Below are positions 18,296 to 28,137 of a DNA stretch of 64,000 bases, in pieces (position 1 is the first letter of the stretch; each line of letters opens with the position of its first letter). Where the stretch lies: NCBI RefSeq assembly GCF_900101395.1, contig NZ_FMZO01000004.1, forward strand, positions 125,367 to 189,366, read 5' to 3'. The notes under the pieces were generated by a model. The model was not told the origin of the DNA. It searched no databases and worked only from the letters and a program-made list of their open reading frames with translations. The DNA comes from Niabella drilacis. GTDB lineage: Bacteria > Bacteroidota > Bacteroidia > Chitinophagales > Chitinophagaceae. The translations under genes were made by a program, and so were the position numbers.

Positions 18296-18763
18296 TTATT
18301 GGTTCAGCTTGCTGATGATCTCTTCTGCATGACTGGCACTTTTGGGCTTGAGGAAAATTTTCTGGATGATCCCTTTTTCATCGATCACAAAAGTGGTACG
18401 GTGCAATCCCATATATTTATTGCCAAACATTTGCTTCTCTCCCCACACGCCATATTTTTCAATAATGGTATGTTTAGGGTCTGCAAGCAGGGGAAAGGGA
18501 AGTGAGAACTTCTTTTCAAATTTTTTATGTTTTGCCCTATCATCCGGACTGATGCCGATGATCTGCAGGCCTTCTTTTTTCAACAGGGTATAGTTGTCGC
18601 GCAGGTTGCAGGCCTGTATGGTACAGGTGGGCGTGTCATCCTGCGGATAAAAATACAGGACCACTTTCTGTCCTTTAAAATCCTTTAGTGAGATCTTTTT
18701 TCCATCCTGGTCGGTACCGGTGAATACCGGGGCTTTGTCTCCTTCTTTCAAATGCGTTGCCAT
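18296..18763 (-). CDS. bcp: Thioredoxin-dependent thiol peroxidase (BCP/PrxQ type)
   Basis: Peroxiredoxin of 155 residues that reduces hydrogen peroxide and organic hydroperoxides. The peroxidatic Cys47 lies in DDTPTCT, and a resolving Cys52 sits five residues on, the pattern of atypical 2-Cys PrxQ enzymes. Further family features are GDKAPVF, VVLYFYPQDDTPTCT and GLHRTTFVID. No signal peptide, so it is cytoplasmic. It lies 23 bases upstream of the M23 peptidase stop on the other side and may share its minus-strand transcript. Confidence 0.94.
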   Translation of the reverse strand: MATHLKEGDKAPVFTGTDQDGKKISLKDFKGQKVVLYFYPQDDTPTCTIQACNLRDNYTLLKKEGLQIIGISPDDRAKHKKFEKKFSLPFPLLADPKHTIIEKYGVWGEKQMFGNKYMGLHRTTFVIDEKGIIQKIFLKPKSASHAEEIISKLNQ

Positions 18764-18786
18764 ATGCTTCTAAACAGTTTTGATCG

Positions 18787-20661
18787 TTATTTTTTCTTTT
18801 TGTTGCCGGATGTGGTCTTTTTAGTGGTTTTCCCGGATGATGCTTTGCCCGTCGTTTTTGTCCGCGAAGTTCCGGTCTTTTTTGTAACCGTATGCCTGGC
18901 GGATCCTGTCTTCTTTACCGCGGTTCTGGGTTTTACCGGTTCGTCCGCAACCGGCCCGCCCCCTCTTCTGAACTTCCAGCTTCTTTCGGTTTTGTTCCCC
19001 GCAATATCAGTAACAGTTACGGTAAGCGTATGTTCACCGGGCGGCACTTTTTCATCAAAATAATACAGGTAGGTTTTGCCCTTATCGTTGGTAAAGCGGA
19101 TCCATTGGCCATCTATCTCAGCGCGGAAGCTGGCAACACCAAAATTATCAGTGGGGGTAAAAGCGATCCGGGATGCCCGGCTAAGATCTACTATTTCGCC
19201 GCTGCCCAATGAATTTACAGCAGGGGGGGTGTTGTCTACAAAAGCCTCAAAGGTTCCGAAGTCGCGAAAAAGCCCGGTAACCCATTCCCCGTTCCAGGCA
19301 GCTTTTTTTACGGAGCTGCCGGCGGCTGTTCTCTTGATTACGATGCGGTCGCGCTGCTCTGCGGCAATAGGCTTTTCGGGCTTGATGCGTACTTCAAAAT
19401 CGCTGTGCGCCGGAATATCGTTTTCCCCAAGTTTGTGTCTTGCAGAAATGCTGCTTCCCCCGCTGGAAGCCAGCCGGGCATAACCCGGGTTCATTTTGTC
19501 GTATAAAACAAACATGGGCAGATAAGCCTCAAAATCATATTTGAAGATGCGGTTGAGCCGGTTGGGAAGCCATTCATAGGATTGAACCGCTGGTGCAGCC
19601 GATCCATTGTTTTTCAGCATAAACGCAAGCGTGGAGGTATTGCCCCGGGTATCGCTTACCAGGATCTGTACCTGGTGGGTGCTGGTGTCGGTTAACCGGA
19701 TGGTATTGTTATTCCATCCAAGATCGTAATAGACGCCACCCCGGTCGCCGGGCAGCTTGGAGAGATGCTGCACCCATGCTCCGCCATTGGCTTTCATTTT
19801 ATAGTCTACCTGGCAGTTCATATAACGGGTGCTGTTGTAGCCGATGCTGTCGATATAGAAGCCGGAGATCTCTTCATCATCAACAAATAAACGGGCACTG
19901 TAAATACCATCACGGTTGCCGGCCCTGTTCCAGGTATCATAAGCCTGTATGGCAAAGCCCAGGTTGTTGAACGAAGTACGGAGGGTGCCTCCCTGCACCG
20001 TATAGGACGATCCTGATTTGTGAACGGGAAAGCTGACGGGGTACTGGCTATAAGTACTGTTGTTGCGGTCATACATGACCAGTTTTACCAGTGTGGGCGG
20101 GTATGCATCATTAAAGGGGGTGCCAAACAGGTCGGGGTTTAGCCGCCTGCCGGATTTTGTATCGATCACTTCCCAGTGCACATGGGGGCCCTGTGACCCG
20201 CCCGTAGTGCCGCTGTATGAAATAAAATCTCCTTTTTTTACCGGGAACTTCCCGGGGGGAATGGTCAGATGCGTTTCCCAGGATTCTTCCTGGTACTGAT
20301 AGTTCTTTACATAAGCTTCCAGGTCGGGCTTGAAATCATTCAGGTGTCCGTAAAGGGTAGAGAGTCCATTGGGATGGTTAATAATGATCCATCTGCCCCA
20401 GCTTAAGGGCTCTATGCCTACAAAAGCAATGTATCCGTCTGCGGCAGCCACTACCTGCTGGTTTACTTTCTGGTTGGTTCGTACATCCAGCCCCATATGC
20501 CAGTGATTGGGGCGGAGTTCACCCATATTGGCAACAATATCCGGGGTCAGCAGGGTGGGCCACCGGAAATAATTTTGCGGATAAACGGGCTTTTTGTATA
20601 ACTGCGCATACGAAAAAAGACCGGTTAACAGGAGTACGGGGAGTAAGAAGCGCTTTGCCAT
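18787..20661 (-). CDS. M23 family metallopeptidase with a lysine/threonine-rich C-terminal tail
   Basis: Secreted peptidoglycan-type endopeptidase of 624 residues. I chose the ATG at 20661 because it begins a signal peptide (MAKRFLLPVLLLTGLFSYAQ); the open frame extends 56 codons further without signal-like features. The LytM/M23 domain (about 50-180) has HMGLD, an LSTLYGHLN segment and HVHWE, giving the zinc ligands His, Asp and His. About 350 residues of beta-rich sequence follow, including an Ig-like region. The last 50 residues are lysine/threonine/serine-rich, with repeated KKTG/KTT blocks, and may bind wall or membrane polymers. Confidence 0.9.
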   Translation of the reverse strand: MAKRFLLPVLLLTGLFSYAQLYKKPVYPQNYFRWPTLLTPDIVANMGELRPNHWHMGLDVRTNQKVNQQVVAAADGYIAFVGIEPLSWGRWIIINHPNGLSTLYGHLNDFKPDLEAYVKNYQYQEESWETHLTIPPGKFPVKKGDFISYSGTTGGSQGPHVHWEVIDTKSGRRLNPDLFGTPFNDAYPPTLVKLVMYDRNNSTYSQYPVSFPVHKSGSSYTVQGGTLRTSFNNLGFAIQAYDTWNRAGNRDGIYSARLFVDDEEISGFYIDSIGYNSTRYMNCQVDYKMKANGGAWVQHLSKLPGDRGGVYYDLGWNNNTIRLTDTSTHQVQILVSDTRGNTSTLAFMLKNNGSAAPAVQSYEWLPNRLNRIFKYDFEAYLPMFVLYDKMNPGYARLASSGGSSISARHKLGENDIPAHSDFEVRIKPEKPIAAEQRDRIVIKRTAAGSSVKKAAWNGEWVTGLFRDFGTFEAFVDNTPPAVNSLGSGEIVDLSRASRIAFTPTDNFGVASFRAEIDGQWIRFTNDKGKTYLYYFDEKVPPGEHTLTVTVTDIAGNKTERSWKFRRGGGPVADEPVKPRTAVKKTGSARHTVTKKTGTSRTKTTGKASSGKTTKKTTSGNKKKK

Positions 20662-20779
20662 CCGTTCAAAAATAGGGAAACAGGCAGAATTGGTGTGCCC
20701 TGCATCCCAATTTTTAGCGATAACGACCAACTTCTTTAAAAATAGGTTACATTTATATCTTATATAAACCGACTGCTTT

Positions 20780-21751
20780 ATGAAACGTTTCCTAAAATTC
20801 CTGATCGTTGCTGTTATTGTATTGGTCATAGTTGTATTGGGTTACCTGAAGTTTTTGTTACCGGCAGTAGGAAAGGCTCCGGATGTACAGGCTACGCTTT
20901 TACCGGACCGGATCGAACGGGGCCGGTACCTCGCCAATCATGTGGCTGTTTGTATGGATTGTCATTCCACAAGAGACTGGACCCGGTTTTCGGCGCCACC
21001 CCTGGAAAACACCATAGGGAAGGGAGGCGAATACTTTGGTCCTGAAATGGGTTTCCCGGGAAAATTTTACTCTAAAAATATTACACCGTACCACCTTTCC
21101 AAATGGACCGATGGGGAGATTTACAGGACAATCACTACGGGCGTCAACCGGGACGGGGAGGCCTTATTCCCTGTAATGCCTTACCTGAATTATGGGAAAA
21201 TGGACCAGGAAGATGTACTGAGTATTATTGCATATCTGCGCACACTGGCTCCTCAAAAAAATGACCCGCCCGCGCGTGAGGTTAATTTCCCGATGAATTT
21301 TATCATCAACACCATTCCGCAAAAAGCGACCCCGGGGCAGCGGCCGGATACGGCTGACATGGTGAAACGGGGCGAATACCTGGTAACCATAGCAGCCTGC
21401 GTTGAGTGCCACACACCGGTTGAAAAGGGGCAGATCATTCCCGAAAAGGCATTTAGCGGGGGAAGGGAATTTGCCATGCCTGCGGGTGTGTTGCACACAC
21501 CCAATATAACACCTGATGTTAAAACCGGTATTGGCGCATGGTCAGACAGTATGTTCGTCAGCCGGTTTAAATCCTATAGCCGCCCGGAAAGCCTGCACCC
21601 CGTTGGCAAAAATGAATTCAATACAATAATGCCCTGGAGCATGTACGCGGGTATGACTGAGGGTGATCTGAAAGCCATTTTTGCCTACCTGAAAACCGTT
21701 AAGCCGGCAGATAACCGCGTGGTTATATTTAAGGAAGCAAAAAATAAATAA
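20780..21751 (+). CDS. Membrane-anchored dihaem cytochrome c
   Basis: Protein of 323 residues with an N-terminal hydrophobic anchor (about 5-25) and a periplasmic body. It has two c-type haem sites, CMDCH (Cys58, Cys61, His62) and CVECH (Cys207, Cys210, His211). Each sits in a similar domain with downstream ITPYHLSKWTDGEI or ITPDVKTGIGAWSD and a methionine-containing PVMPYLNYGKMDQEDV or TIMPWSMYAGMTEGDL, the probable second haem ligand. This is the layout of the cytochrome subunit that often serves sugar or alcohol dehydrogenases, but no dehydrogenase gene is adjacent. It is divergent from the M23 gene. Confidence 0.92.
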   Translation: MKRFLKFLIVAVIVLVIVVLGYLKFLLPAVGKAPDVQATLLPDRIERGRYLANHVAVCMDCHSTRDWTRFSAPPLENTIGKGGEYFGPEMGFPGKFYSKNITPYHLSKWTDGEIYRTITTGVNRDGEALFPVMPYLNYGKMDQEDVLSIIAYLRTLAPQKNDPPAREVNFPMNFIINTIPQKATPGQRPDTADMVKRGEYLVTIAACVECHTPVEKGQIIPEKAFSGGREFAMPAGVLHTPNITPDVKTGIGAWSDSMFVSRFKSYSRPESLHPVGKNEFNTIMPWSMYAGMTEGDLKAIFAYLKTVKPADNRVVIFKEAKNK

Positions 21752-21914
21752 AGGTAAACCGGCCATTTTTTGGAAAAACCCCGGGCCGGTAACGGGCAGG
21801 ACTGTGGGCGGGCTGTAAATATCCGGTCCCCGGCGTCAATTATTTGCAGGATTCTTAACAACCGGAAGCGAACCTTTTTGTCGAATGGCTCTTCTGACCA
21901 TAAAGACAGATATT

Positions 21915-22586
21915 ATGAAGAAATTGTGCTGCCTGCTGCTGCTGTTGCGCCTTGCCGGTTTTGTAAATGCCCAGTCCACCATCCAGGTAAAAAATACCCG
22001 GAATCATAGCTTTGATATTATCCTGGAAAATGCAACACACTATTTTGAAGAAAGCGGATCCAATATCTCCATTGCCAACCTGGAGCCCGGAACGTATTAC
22101 CTGAAGATATGGGATCCTTTTTTTGCCGAAGCCTCTGCGCGTGAAATGACCATTGCTATTAAAACGGGACAGAAAATAATCATTACAGTACAGGCACAGA
22201 TGCAGCTGGATATGACTACGGAGACATTGAAAACAAAAACCGGAACCGTTGCAAAACCTCCGGTAGCCGTACGTCCGCAACCTCCTGTTCAGCGGTTGCC
22301 AAGAATGAAGGAGGCGGATGCAAAGGCGCTGGCAGCTGCCATCAATGGAAAGCCCTTTGATAATGAAAAAGAAGCGATTTTCCGGGCGGGCACCAAATAC
22401 AATTCCTTTACCACGGCGCAGGTCCGGGACCTGATCATCAGCTTTAATTTTGGAAGCAACAAGCTCAATATGGCAAAGCTGGTCTTTCCACAGGTTACGG
22501 ATAAACAAAATTACCATCAGTTAAAGGATTGTTTTACCTTCCTGGGGGAGCAGAATGATTTTATGAAATTTTTAAATCAGCAATAA
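21915..22586 (+). CDS. Secreted DUF4476 domain protein
   Basis: Protein of 223 residues from the ATG at 21915, which starts a signal peptide (MKKLCCLLLLLRLAGFVNAQ); the longer frame starts ten codons earlier without support. The N-terminal half is beta-rich (about 20-100). A proline-rich linker (PPVAVRPQPPVQRLP) leads to a C-terminal helical DUF4476 domain, recognised by ADAKALAAAINGKPFDNEKE, FTTAQVRDLIISFNFGSNKL and LVFPQVTDKQNYHQL. The function of DUF4476 is unknown; it is common in secreted Bacteroidota proteins. The gene lies 42 bases before the subtilase gene, so the two may be co-transcribed. Confidence 0.87.
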   Translation: MKKLCCLLLLLRLAGFVNAQSTIQVKNTRNHSFDIILENATHYFEESGSNISIANLEPGTYYLKIWDPFFAEASAREMTIAIKTGQKIIITVQAQMQLDMTTETLKTKTGTVAKPPVAVRPQPPVQRLPRMKEADAKALAAAINGKPFDNEKEAIFRAGTKYNSFTTAQVRDLIISFNFGSNKLNMAKLVFPQVTDKQNYHQLKDCFTFLGEQNDFMKFLNQQ

Positions 22587-22628
22587 CTCGGCTTTCTGTA
22601 CTATTTTCATGGAGTATTTAAACGGATC

Positions 22629-24224
22629 ATGAAAAAAATCATTCCCGTAGTGATGGTGCTTCTTTTGCTGGGCCAGGTGCAGGCGCAACCGGTGAAGCCC
22701 AAAGTAAAGAACTGGCATTACCTCGATTATAAAAAAGACGGGTATCTCGGTATCAGCCTGGATGAGGCATACGCCCTTTTAAAGGGGCGAAAAGGCAAGC
22801 CGGTAATTGTAGCGGTGATCGATAGTGGTATTGATACCCTGCAACCGGACCTGGAACCGGTATTATGGAAGAACCCGGGGGAAATTCCCAATAACAACAG
22901 GGACGATGATGGAAACGGCCTGGTAGATGACTATTATGGATGGAATTACCTGGGCGCTCCGGATGGGGAAAACCTTTCTGTAAGCATCAGTGATGACTGG
23001 AGGACCTATCACCGGTTCAAAACCGCATTTGAAGGCATGGATAGTGCGCAGGTCCCTGTCGCACAGCAATGGCAGTACCGCGAGTGGAAACGGGCCCGTC
23101 AGAAACTGGTCAGTTCCCGGGATAACGCGCTAAAGGTCATTGACAACCTGCGCACGAACTGGGATATTGCCAGCCGCACCAACGAACTTCTGAAAAAAAT
23201 GCTGGGTAAAGAGGTGTTTACCAGCAGGGACCTGGACAGCATTACGGTTACCAATGAAAACCGCGACCTGATTGGGATATGGAAAAGAATACTGGATGGC
23301 GGGGAAACCAGCAATACCGGTTTTTTAAAAGGATTTGGTGACTATAAAAAAGAAGAGGAAGACAACCTTATAAAGCTTACGACCCCGCCGGAAGATTACC
23401 GGGGAAAACTATTGGGAGATGATGATTATGATATTTCAAAAACCCGTTACGGAAATCATAACCTTACGGGGTTCAGCGGTTATCACGGAACGGGTGTCAG
23501 CAGTGTGATCGGCGCTGTCCGTAACAATGGAACAGGAATTGATGGCATTGCCGATAATGTAAGGATCATGATGATCCGGGGCATCCTTGGTAAGGATGAA
23601 TTTGATAAAGACGTGGCCCTGTCCATAAGATATGCCGTTGATCATGGAGCCAAAGTGATCAACATGAGTTTTGGAAAATATATTTCGCCTGACAAACGCT
23701 GGGTGGACGAGGCCATTGCATATGCGTTGTCGAAAGACGTGGTACTGGTGCATGGTGCTGGCAACGATGCCACCAACGTAGATCTGAACGATCATTATCC
23801 CAGTTCCTACACCATCGATAACCGGCTGTTGCCCAACATGCTCCAGGTGGGCGCCAGCGGGGATGCCAGCCTGGGTACGCTGGTTGCCTCGTTTAGCAAC
23901 TATGGGAAGAAAAGAGTCGATCTGTTTGCCCCCGGACTTGAAATTAACAGCGCCATTGCCGGAAATGGCACACAGTTGTCCAGCGGTACCAGTTTATCCA
24001 GTCCCGTGGTAGCCGGCATTGCGGCACTGCTGCGTTCCTATTTTCCGAAACTGAAGGCAGCTGAAGTGGTGGATATTATCAAAAGATCTGGTGCCACTGT
24101 TCCGGAGCCTGTGACCAAACCGGGGACCAATGAAAAAGTAGCGCTGTCTGAATTATGCAATTCCGGGAGGATCGCCAATGCTGCAGGGGCCGTAAAGATG
24201 GCATTAAAGATGACCGGCAATTAA
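22629..24224 (+). CDS. Secreted S8 family serine peptidase (subtilase)
   Basis: Protease of 531 residues with a signal peptide (cleavage near VQAQ, residue 20). Catalytic triad motifs are AVIDSGID (Asp65), GYHGTGVSSV (His near 285) and SGTSLSSPVVAGIAALL (Ser near 455). About 150 residues of charged, helical insert separate the Asp and His motifs, longer than in classical subtilisins; this inserted style is common in Bacteroidota S8 enzymes. The N-terminus has no long propeptide and there is no C-terminal sorting domain. It may be periplasmic or exported. It follows the DUF4476 gene by 42 bases. Confidence 0.92.
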   Translation: MKKIIPVVMVLLLLGQVQAQPVKPKVKNWHYLDYKKDGYLGISLDEAYALLKGRKGKPVIVAVIDSGIDTLQPDLEPVLWKNPGEIPNNNRDDDGNGLVDDYYGWNYLGAPDGENLSVSISDDWRTYHRFKTAFEGMDSAQVPVAQQWQYREWKRARQKLVSSRDNALKVIDNLRTNWDIASRTNELLKKMLGKEVFTSRDLDSITVTNENRDLIGIWKRILDGGETSNTGFLKGFGDYKKEEEDNLIKLTTPPEDYRGKLLGDDDYDISKTRYGNHNLTGFSGYHGTGVSSVIGAVRNNGTGIDGIADNVRIMMIRGILGKDEFDKDVALSIRYAVDHGAKVINMSFGKYISPDKRWVDEAIAYALSKDVVLVHGAGNDATNVDLNDHYPSSYTIDNRLLPNMLQVGASGDASLGTLVASFSNYGKKRVDLFAPGLEINSAIAGNGTQLSSGTSLSSPVVAGIAALLRSYFPKLKAAEVVDIIKRSGATVPEPVTKPGTNEKVALSELCNSGRIANAAGAVKMALKMTGN

Positions 24225-24308
24225 AAGAGCGTATTACAGGGAATGTTTTTTCGCTGGTTGAATTTCAATCAGGAACCTTATGAATTGTAATTTTAAAAAA
24301 AAGTTCGT

Positions 24309-24944
24309 ATGCAACCTCCAATTATTGAAACAATACAGGTGCATCCCACATTAAAGGTGGGTAATATCCCGGAAGCCATTGACTTTTATACCCGGCGTTT
24401 GGGCTTTACTTTTGGGTTCACCTGGGGTGCCACGCCCGATTTTGCTGGTGTGCTGCTTGGCGATAAACAAATATTCTTGTCGCGGGCAGCAGAACCGCAT
24501 ACAGGAAGCTCTGTTGTCTTTACGATTGAAAATGCCGATGAGCTGTATGCCTTTCACAGATCTAATGGAGTATCTGTGACTGAGCCTATCGCCGATCGGG
24601 AATACGGTATCCGTGATTATGCCGTTCGGGACCCTTATGGAAATGATCTTGTATTTGGAAACTATATTTATAATATGGAACCTCCGATCGAAATAGAGCG
24701 GGTGGATGTGCCGGTGCGGCTGGAAAAACGGTTGGCTGCATTGCTTGCTGACCTGGCTTTGCACAAAGGGGTGCCGGTAAACAGCTGCCTCGAGGAAATG
24801 CTGTTGCATAGCTTTGAACCGTATGGAGACGGTGTAGCCAGTCCGCATACCAAAACAACGCTTCGGTACATAAAGGAACTAAAGGAAAAGCATCATATTG
24901 ATTATGATTCGCACGGCAGTTACCGGTTTGTAGAAAAGAAATAG
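24309..24944 (+). CDS. VOC (glyoxalase/bleomycin-resistance fold) protein with C-terminal extension
   Basis: Protein of 211 residues. The VOC domain is at about 8-125, with VGNIPEAIDFYTRRLGF, VVFTIENADELYAFHRSNG and RDYAVRDPYGNDLVFGNYI, the last containing the usual metal-ligand region. Known members bind metals or drugs, and the substrate cannot be assigned. After the VOC domain come about 80 charged residues (LEKRLAALLADLALHKGVPVNSCLEEML, then a short basic/aromatic end). Standard VOC proteins lack this; it resembles a small helical DNA- or protein-binding module, but I cannot name it. Single gene. Confidence 0.82.
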   Translation: MQPPIIETIQVHPTLKVGNIPEAIDFYTRRLGFTFGFTWGATPDFAGVLLGDKQIFLSRAAEPHTGSSVVFTIENADELYAFHRSNGVSVTEPIADREYGIRDYAVRDPYGNDLVFGNYIYNMEPPIEIERVDVPVRLEKRLAALLADLALHKGVPVNSCLEEMLLHSFEPYGDGVASPHTKTTLRYIKELKEKHHIDYDSHGSYRFVEKK

Positions 24945-25093
24945 CCTGCCGGTATTCAGATTCAGGGGCGGCGTAAAAATGTACTATCGTTCGTTTTTGA
25001 AAATTCCCCGGAAATTCTTCACCCTTTAAGCCTTCTTTTTCCTGTTTTAGGCATACTTTTGCGCAATTTATTTTTTTTAAAGAAAACAAAAAG

Positions 25094-27952
25094 ATGCCCA
25101 AAGATACTTCTATCAAATCCGTACTTATTATCGGTTCCGGTCCCATTGTGATCGGCCAGGCTTGTGAATTTGACTACTCCGGAACCCAGGCCGCCCGCAG
25201 TTTGCGGGAAGAGGGGATCAGGGTAACCCTGGTCAACAGCAACCCGGCTACCATCATGACCGACCCGATGATGGCGGACCGTGTGTACCTTTTACCGCTG
25301 ACCACAGAGAGCATCGAACAGATCCTGCAGGAAAATGAAATTGACGCTGTATTACCTACCATGGGCGGCCAAACAGCATTGAACCTTTGCAAGGAAGCAG
25401 AAGAACTGGGAATCTGGAAACAATACAATGTACGCCTTATTGGTGTGGATATCAAGGCGATAGATAAAGCTGAAGATCGCGAACTGTTCCGCCAGTGGAT
25501 GATCGAACTGGGGATACAGGTAGCTACTGCAAAAACGGCCAATTCCTTCCTGGAGGGAAAAGAATTTGCACAGGAGATCGGATTTCCCCTGGTGATCCGC
25601 CCATCTTTTACCCTGGGGGGTACCGGTGGCGGTTTTGTACATGATAAAGACGAGCTGGATGAAGCCCTGAACCGGGGCCTGCAGGCTTCGCCCATTCATG
25701 AGGTGCTGGTGGAAAAAGCGGTGCTGGGCTGGAAGGAATTTGAACTGGAGTTGCTGAGGGATTCCGCCAATAATGTATGTATCATCTGTACGGTAGAAAA
25801 CTTTGACCCCATGGGTGTGCACACCGGCGATTCTATCACTGTAGCGCCTTCCATGACGCTGAGCGATACCGGGATGCAGCTGATGCGGAATACGGCCATC
25901 CGGATGATGCGCGACCTGGGCAATTTTGCAGGCGGTTGTAACGTACAGTTTGCCATGAACCCCGCAACGGAAGAGATCATTGCCATCGAGATTAACCCGC
26001 GGGTGAGCCGTTCATCGGCGCTTGCTTCAAAGGCTACCGGTTATCCGATCGCAAAAATAGCAGCCAAACTGGCCATCGGTTATAACCTGGATGAGCTGGA
26101 AAACCAGATCACTCAAACTACTTCAGCCTATTTTGAGCCGGCGCTGGACTACGTAATTGTAAAAATACCCCGCTGGAACTTTGATAAATTTAAGGGAGCC
26201 AATGATACCCTGGGGCTGCAGATGAAGAGCGTGGGTGAGGTGATGGCCATCGGCCGAAGCTTTAACGAAGCGGTGCAGAAAGCCTGCCAGAGCCTGGAGA
26301 ACAATGCTATCGGTCTCGGTTACTACGGCAAAAGCCTGATGCGTGCGGAGGAATTGCTCGAATATATTAAGACGCCGAAATGGGATCGTATCTTCCGTAT
26401 AAAAGATGCCCTGATGGCTGGTGTTTCTGTAGGAACCATTTCAAAAGCAACCAATGGCATCGACCGTTGGTTCCTTTCTGAAATTCAGAAGCTTTGCGTG
26501 CTGGAAAAGAAAATTGCCGAGTATAACCTGGATACCCTGCCGGCAGACCTGCTGCGGGATGCCAAGGTAAACGGGTTCAGCGATGCCCAGATTGCGGAGA
26601 TCATGGGGCATGGAAATACCGAAGAAGCCGTATATGCCCGTAGAAAAGAGCTGGGTATTAACCGGGTATATAAAATGGTGGATACCTGCAGCGCCGAATT
26701 TGAGGCAAAAACCCCCTACTTCTATTCTACTTTTGATGCACCCGCCAAGTTGGACCTGAGCGCCGGCGACCTGGTGCATAATGAATCGAAAGTTTCCGAT
26801 AGGAAAAAGATCATCGTACTGGGCAGTGGCCCTAACCGGATCGGTCAGGGTATCGAGTTCGATTATTGCTGCGTACACGGACTGCTGGCCATTAAAGAAG
26901 CCGGTTATGAGGCCATCATGATGAACTGTAACCCGGAAACGGTAAGTACCGATTTTGATATGGCGGACAAGCTGTACTTTGAGCCGGTATACTGGGAGCA
27001 TGTGCGCGAACTGATCGAATACGAAAAACCTGCAGGAGTGATCGTACAGCTGGGCGGACAAACAGCCCTGAAGCTGGCGGAAAAGATCAAGGACATGGGC
27101 GTGGAGATCATGGGTACCAGCTTTGATAATATGGATATCGCAGAAGACCGTGGCCGGTTCAGCGATATGCTGAAGGAATTAAAGATCCCTTATCCTGAAT
27201 ATGGTTCGGCCTGGACGGTTGATGAAGCCGTACAGATCGCCAACCGGGTGGGTTACCCGGTACTGGTGCGTCCTTCATACGTGTTGGGTGGCCAAAGGAT
27301 GCGGATCGTGCTGAACGATGATGAAGTAGAAAGGGCGGTGATCAGCCTGTTGAAGCATATCCCCGGCAATAAGATCCTGATCGATCATTTCCTGGACCGT
27401 TGCCAGGAGGCAGAGGTAGATGCGATCTATGATGGCGAGAACTTTCACGTAATGGGGGTAATGGAGCATATTGAACCGGCGGGTATCCACAGTGGTGATA
27501 GTAATGCGGTATTGCCGGCCTTTAATCTTTCCCCGATGGAAGTGACCACCATGGAGCATTATGCGGAAAAAATAGCCAGGGCGCTGGACATCCGGGGATT
27601 GATCAATATCCAGTTTGCTATTAAAGATGGTACCGTGTATGTGATCGAGGCCAACCCCCGTGCCTCCCGTACCACACCGTTCATTGCCAAAGCCTACCAG
27701 ATCCCCTACCTGAACATTGCCACCAAGGTGATGATCGGTGCCAGTAAGCTCACGGATTTCAAATTTGAGAAAAAGCTGAAAGGGTATGCGATCAAAGAAC
27801 CGGTGTTCAGCTTTAATAAATTTCCGGGTGTGAACAAAGAGTTGGGGCCCGAAATGAAGAGCACCGGTGAGGCCATCCGCTTTATCAAGGACCTGAAAGA
27901 TCCTTATTTCCGCCAGTTATATAAGGACCGGAGCATGTTCCTGAGCAAGTAA
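25094..27952 (+). CDS. carB: Carbamoyl-phosphate synthase large chain, lacking the C-terminal MGS-like domain
   Basis: Makes carbamoyl phosphate from bicarbonate, ammonia (from CarA) and two ATP for arginine and pyrimidine synthesis. The two homologous ATP-grasp halves are visible, each starting with an IGSGPIVIGQACEFDYSG or LGSGPNRIGQGIEFDYCC motif, with an oligomerisation region between. The protein is 952 residues, about 120 shorter than E. coli CarB (about 1,073). It ends just after FNKFPGVNKELGPEMKSTGE, so the C-terminal allosteric domain that binds UMP and ornithine is absent. No frameshift is needed to explain this. carA is not in the window. Confidence 0.96.
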   Translation: MPKDTSIKSVLIIGSGPIVIGQACEFDYSGTQAARSLREEGIRVTLVNSNPATIMTDPMMADRVYLLPLTTESIEQILQENEIDAVLPTMGGQTALNLCKEAEELGIWKQYNVRLIGVDIKAIDKAEDRELFRQWMIELGIQVATAKTANSFLEGKEFAQEIGFPLVIRPSFTLGGTGGGFVHDKDELDEALNRGLQASPIHEVLVEKAVLGWKEFELELLRDSANNVCIICTVENFDPMGVHTGDSITVAPSMTLSDTGMQLMRNTAIRMMRDLGNFAGGCNVQFAMNPATEEIIAIEINPRVSRSSALASKATGYPIAKIAAKLAIGYNLDELENQITQTTSAYFEPALDYVIVKIPRWNFDKFKGANDTLGLQMKSVGEVMAIGRSFNEAVQKACQSLENNAIGLGYYGKSLMRAEELLEYIKTPKWDRIFRIKDALMAGVSVGTISKATNGIDRWFLSEIQKLCVLEKKIAEYNLDTLPADLLRDAKVNGFSDAQIAEIMGHGNTEEAVYARRKELGINRVYKMVDTCSAEFEAKTPYFYSTFDAPAKLDLSAGDLVHNESKVSDRKKIIVLGSGPNRIGQGIEFDYCCVHGLLAIKEAGYEAIMMNCNPETVSTDFDMADKLYFEPVYWEHVRELIEYEKPAGVIVQLGGQTALKLAEKIKDMGVEIMGTSFDNMDIAEDRGRFSDMLKELKIPYPEYGSAWTVDEAVQIANRVGYPVLVRPSYVLGGQRMRIVLNDDEVERAVISLLKHIPGNKILIDHFLDRCQEAEVDAIYDGENFHVMGVMEHIEPAGIHSGDSNAVLPAFNLSPMEVTTMEHYAEKIARALDIRGLINIQFAIKDGTVYVIEANPRASRTTPFIAKAYQIPYLNIATKVMIGASKLTDFKFEKKLKGYAIKEPVFSFNKFPGVNKELGPEMKSTGEAIRFIKDLKDPYFRQLYKDRSMFLSK

Positions 27953-27975
27953 GTCTATTTAATACTTTATATTTA

Positions 27976-28136
27976 GAGCCTGTTTAAATTTTATTGATGG
28001 AATTTATTATGAAGCTATTTTGGAGCGAAACAAGGAAAATTTTGCAGGCATAGTAGGCCACTATGGCGAAAAATTTAACGCAGTTGCAGCCCAAAACAGC
28101 CATAATAAAGCCATTGAATGAATTTTAAACAGGCTC
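27976..28136. mobile_element. MITE-like palindromic element flanked by TA
   Basis: 161 bases forming one long imperfect palindrome. The ends are perfect inverted repeats over at least 13 bases (GAGCCTGTTTAAA), and similarity continues inward through TTTATTATG, GCTATTTTGG/GCTGTTTTGG and AAATTTT to a near-palindromic centre (CATAGTAGGCCACTATG). Each end is flanked by TA (27974-27975 and 28137-28138), as expected for an element that duplicates TA on insertion, the habit of IS630/Tc1-type transposases. It has no coding capacity. It lies between the carB stop codon and the terminator hairpin. One copy only is visible here; the element class is inferred. Confidence 0.6.
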
Positions 28137-28137
28137 T

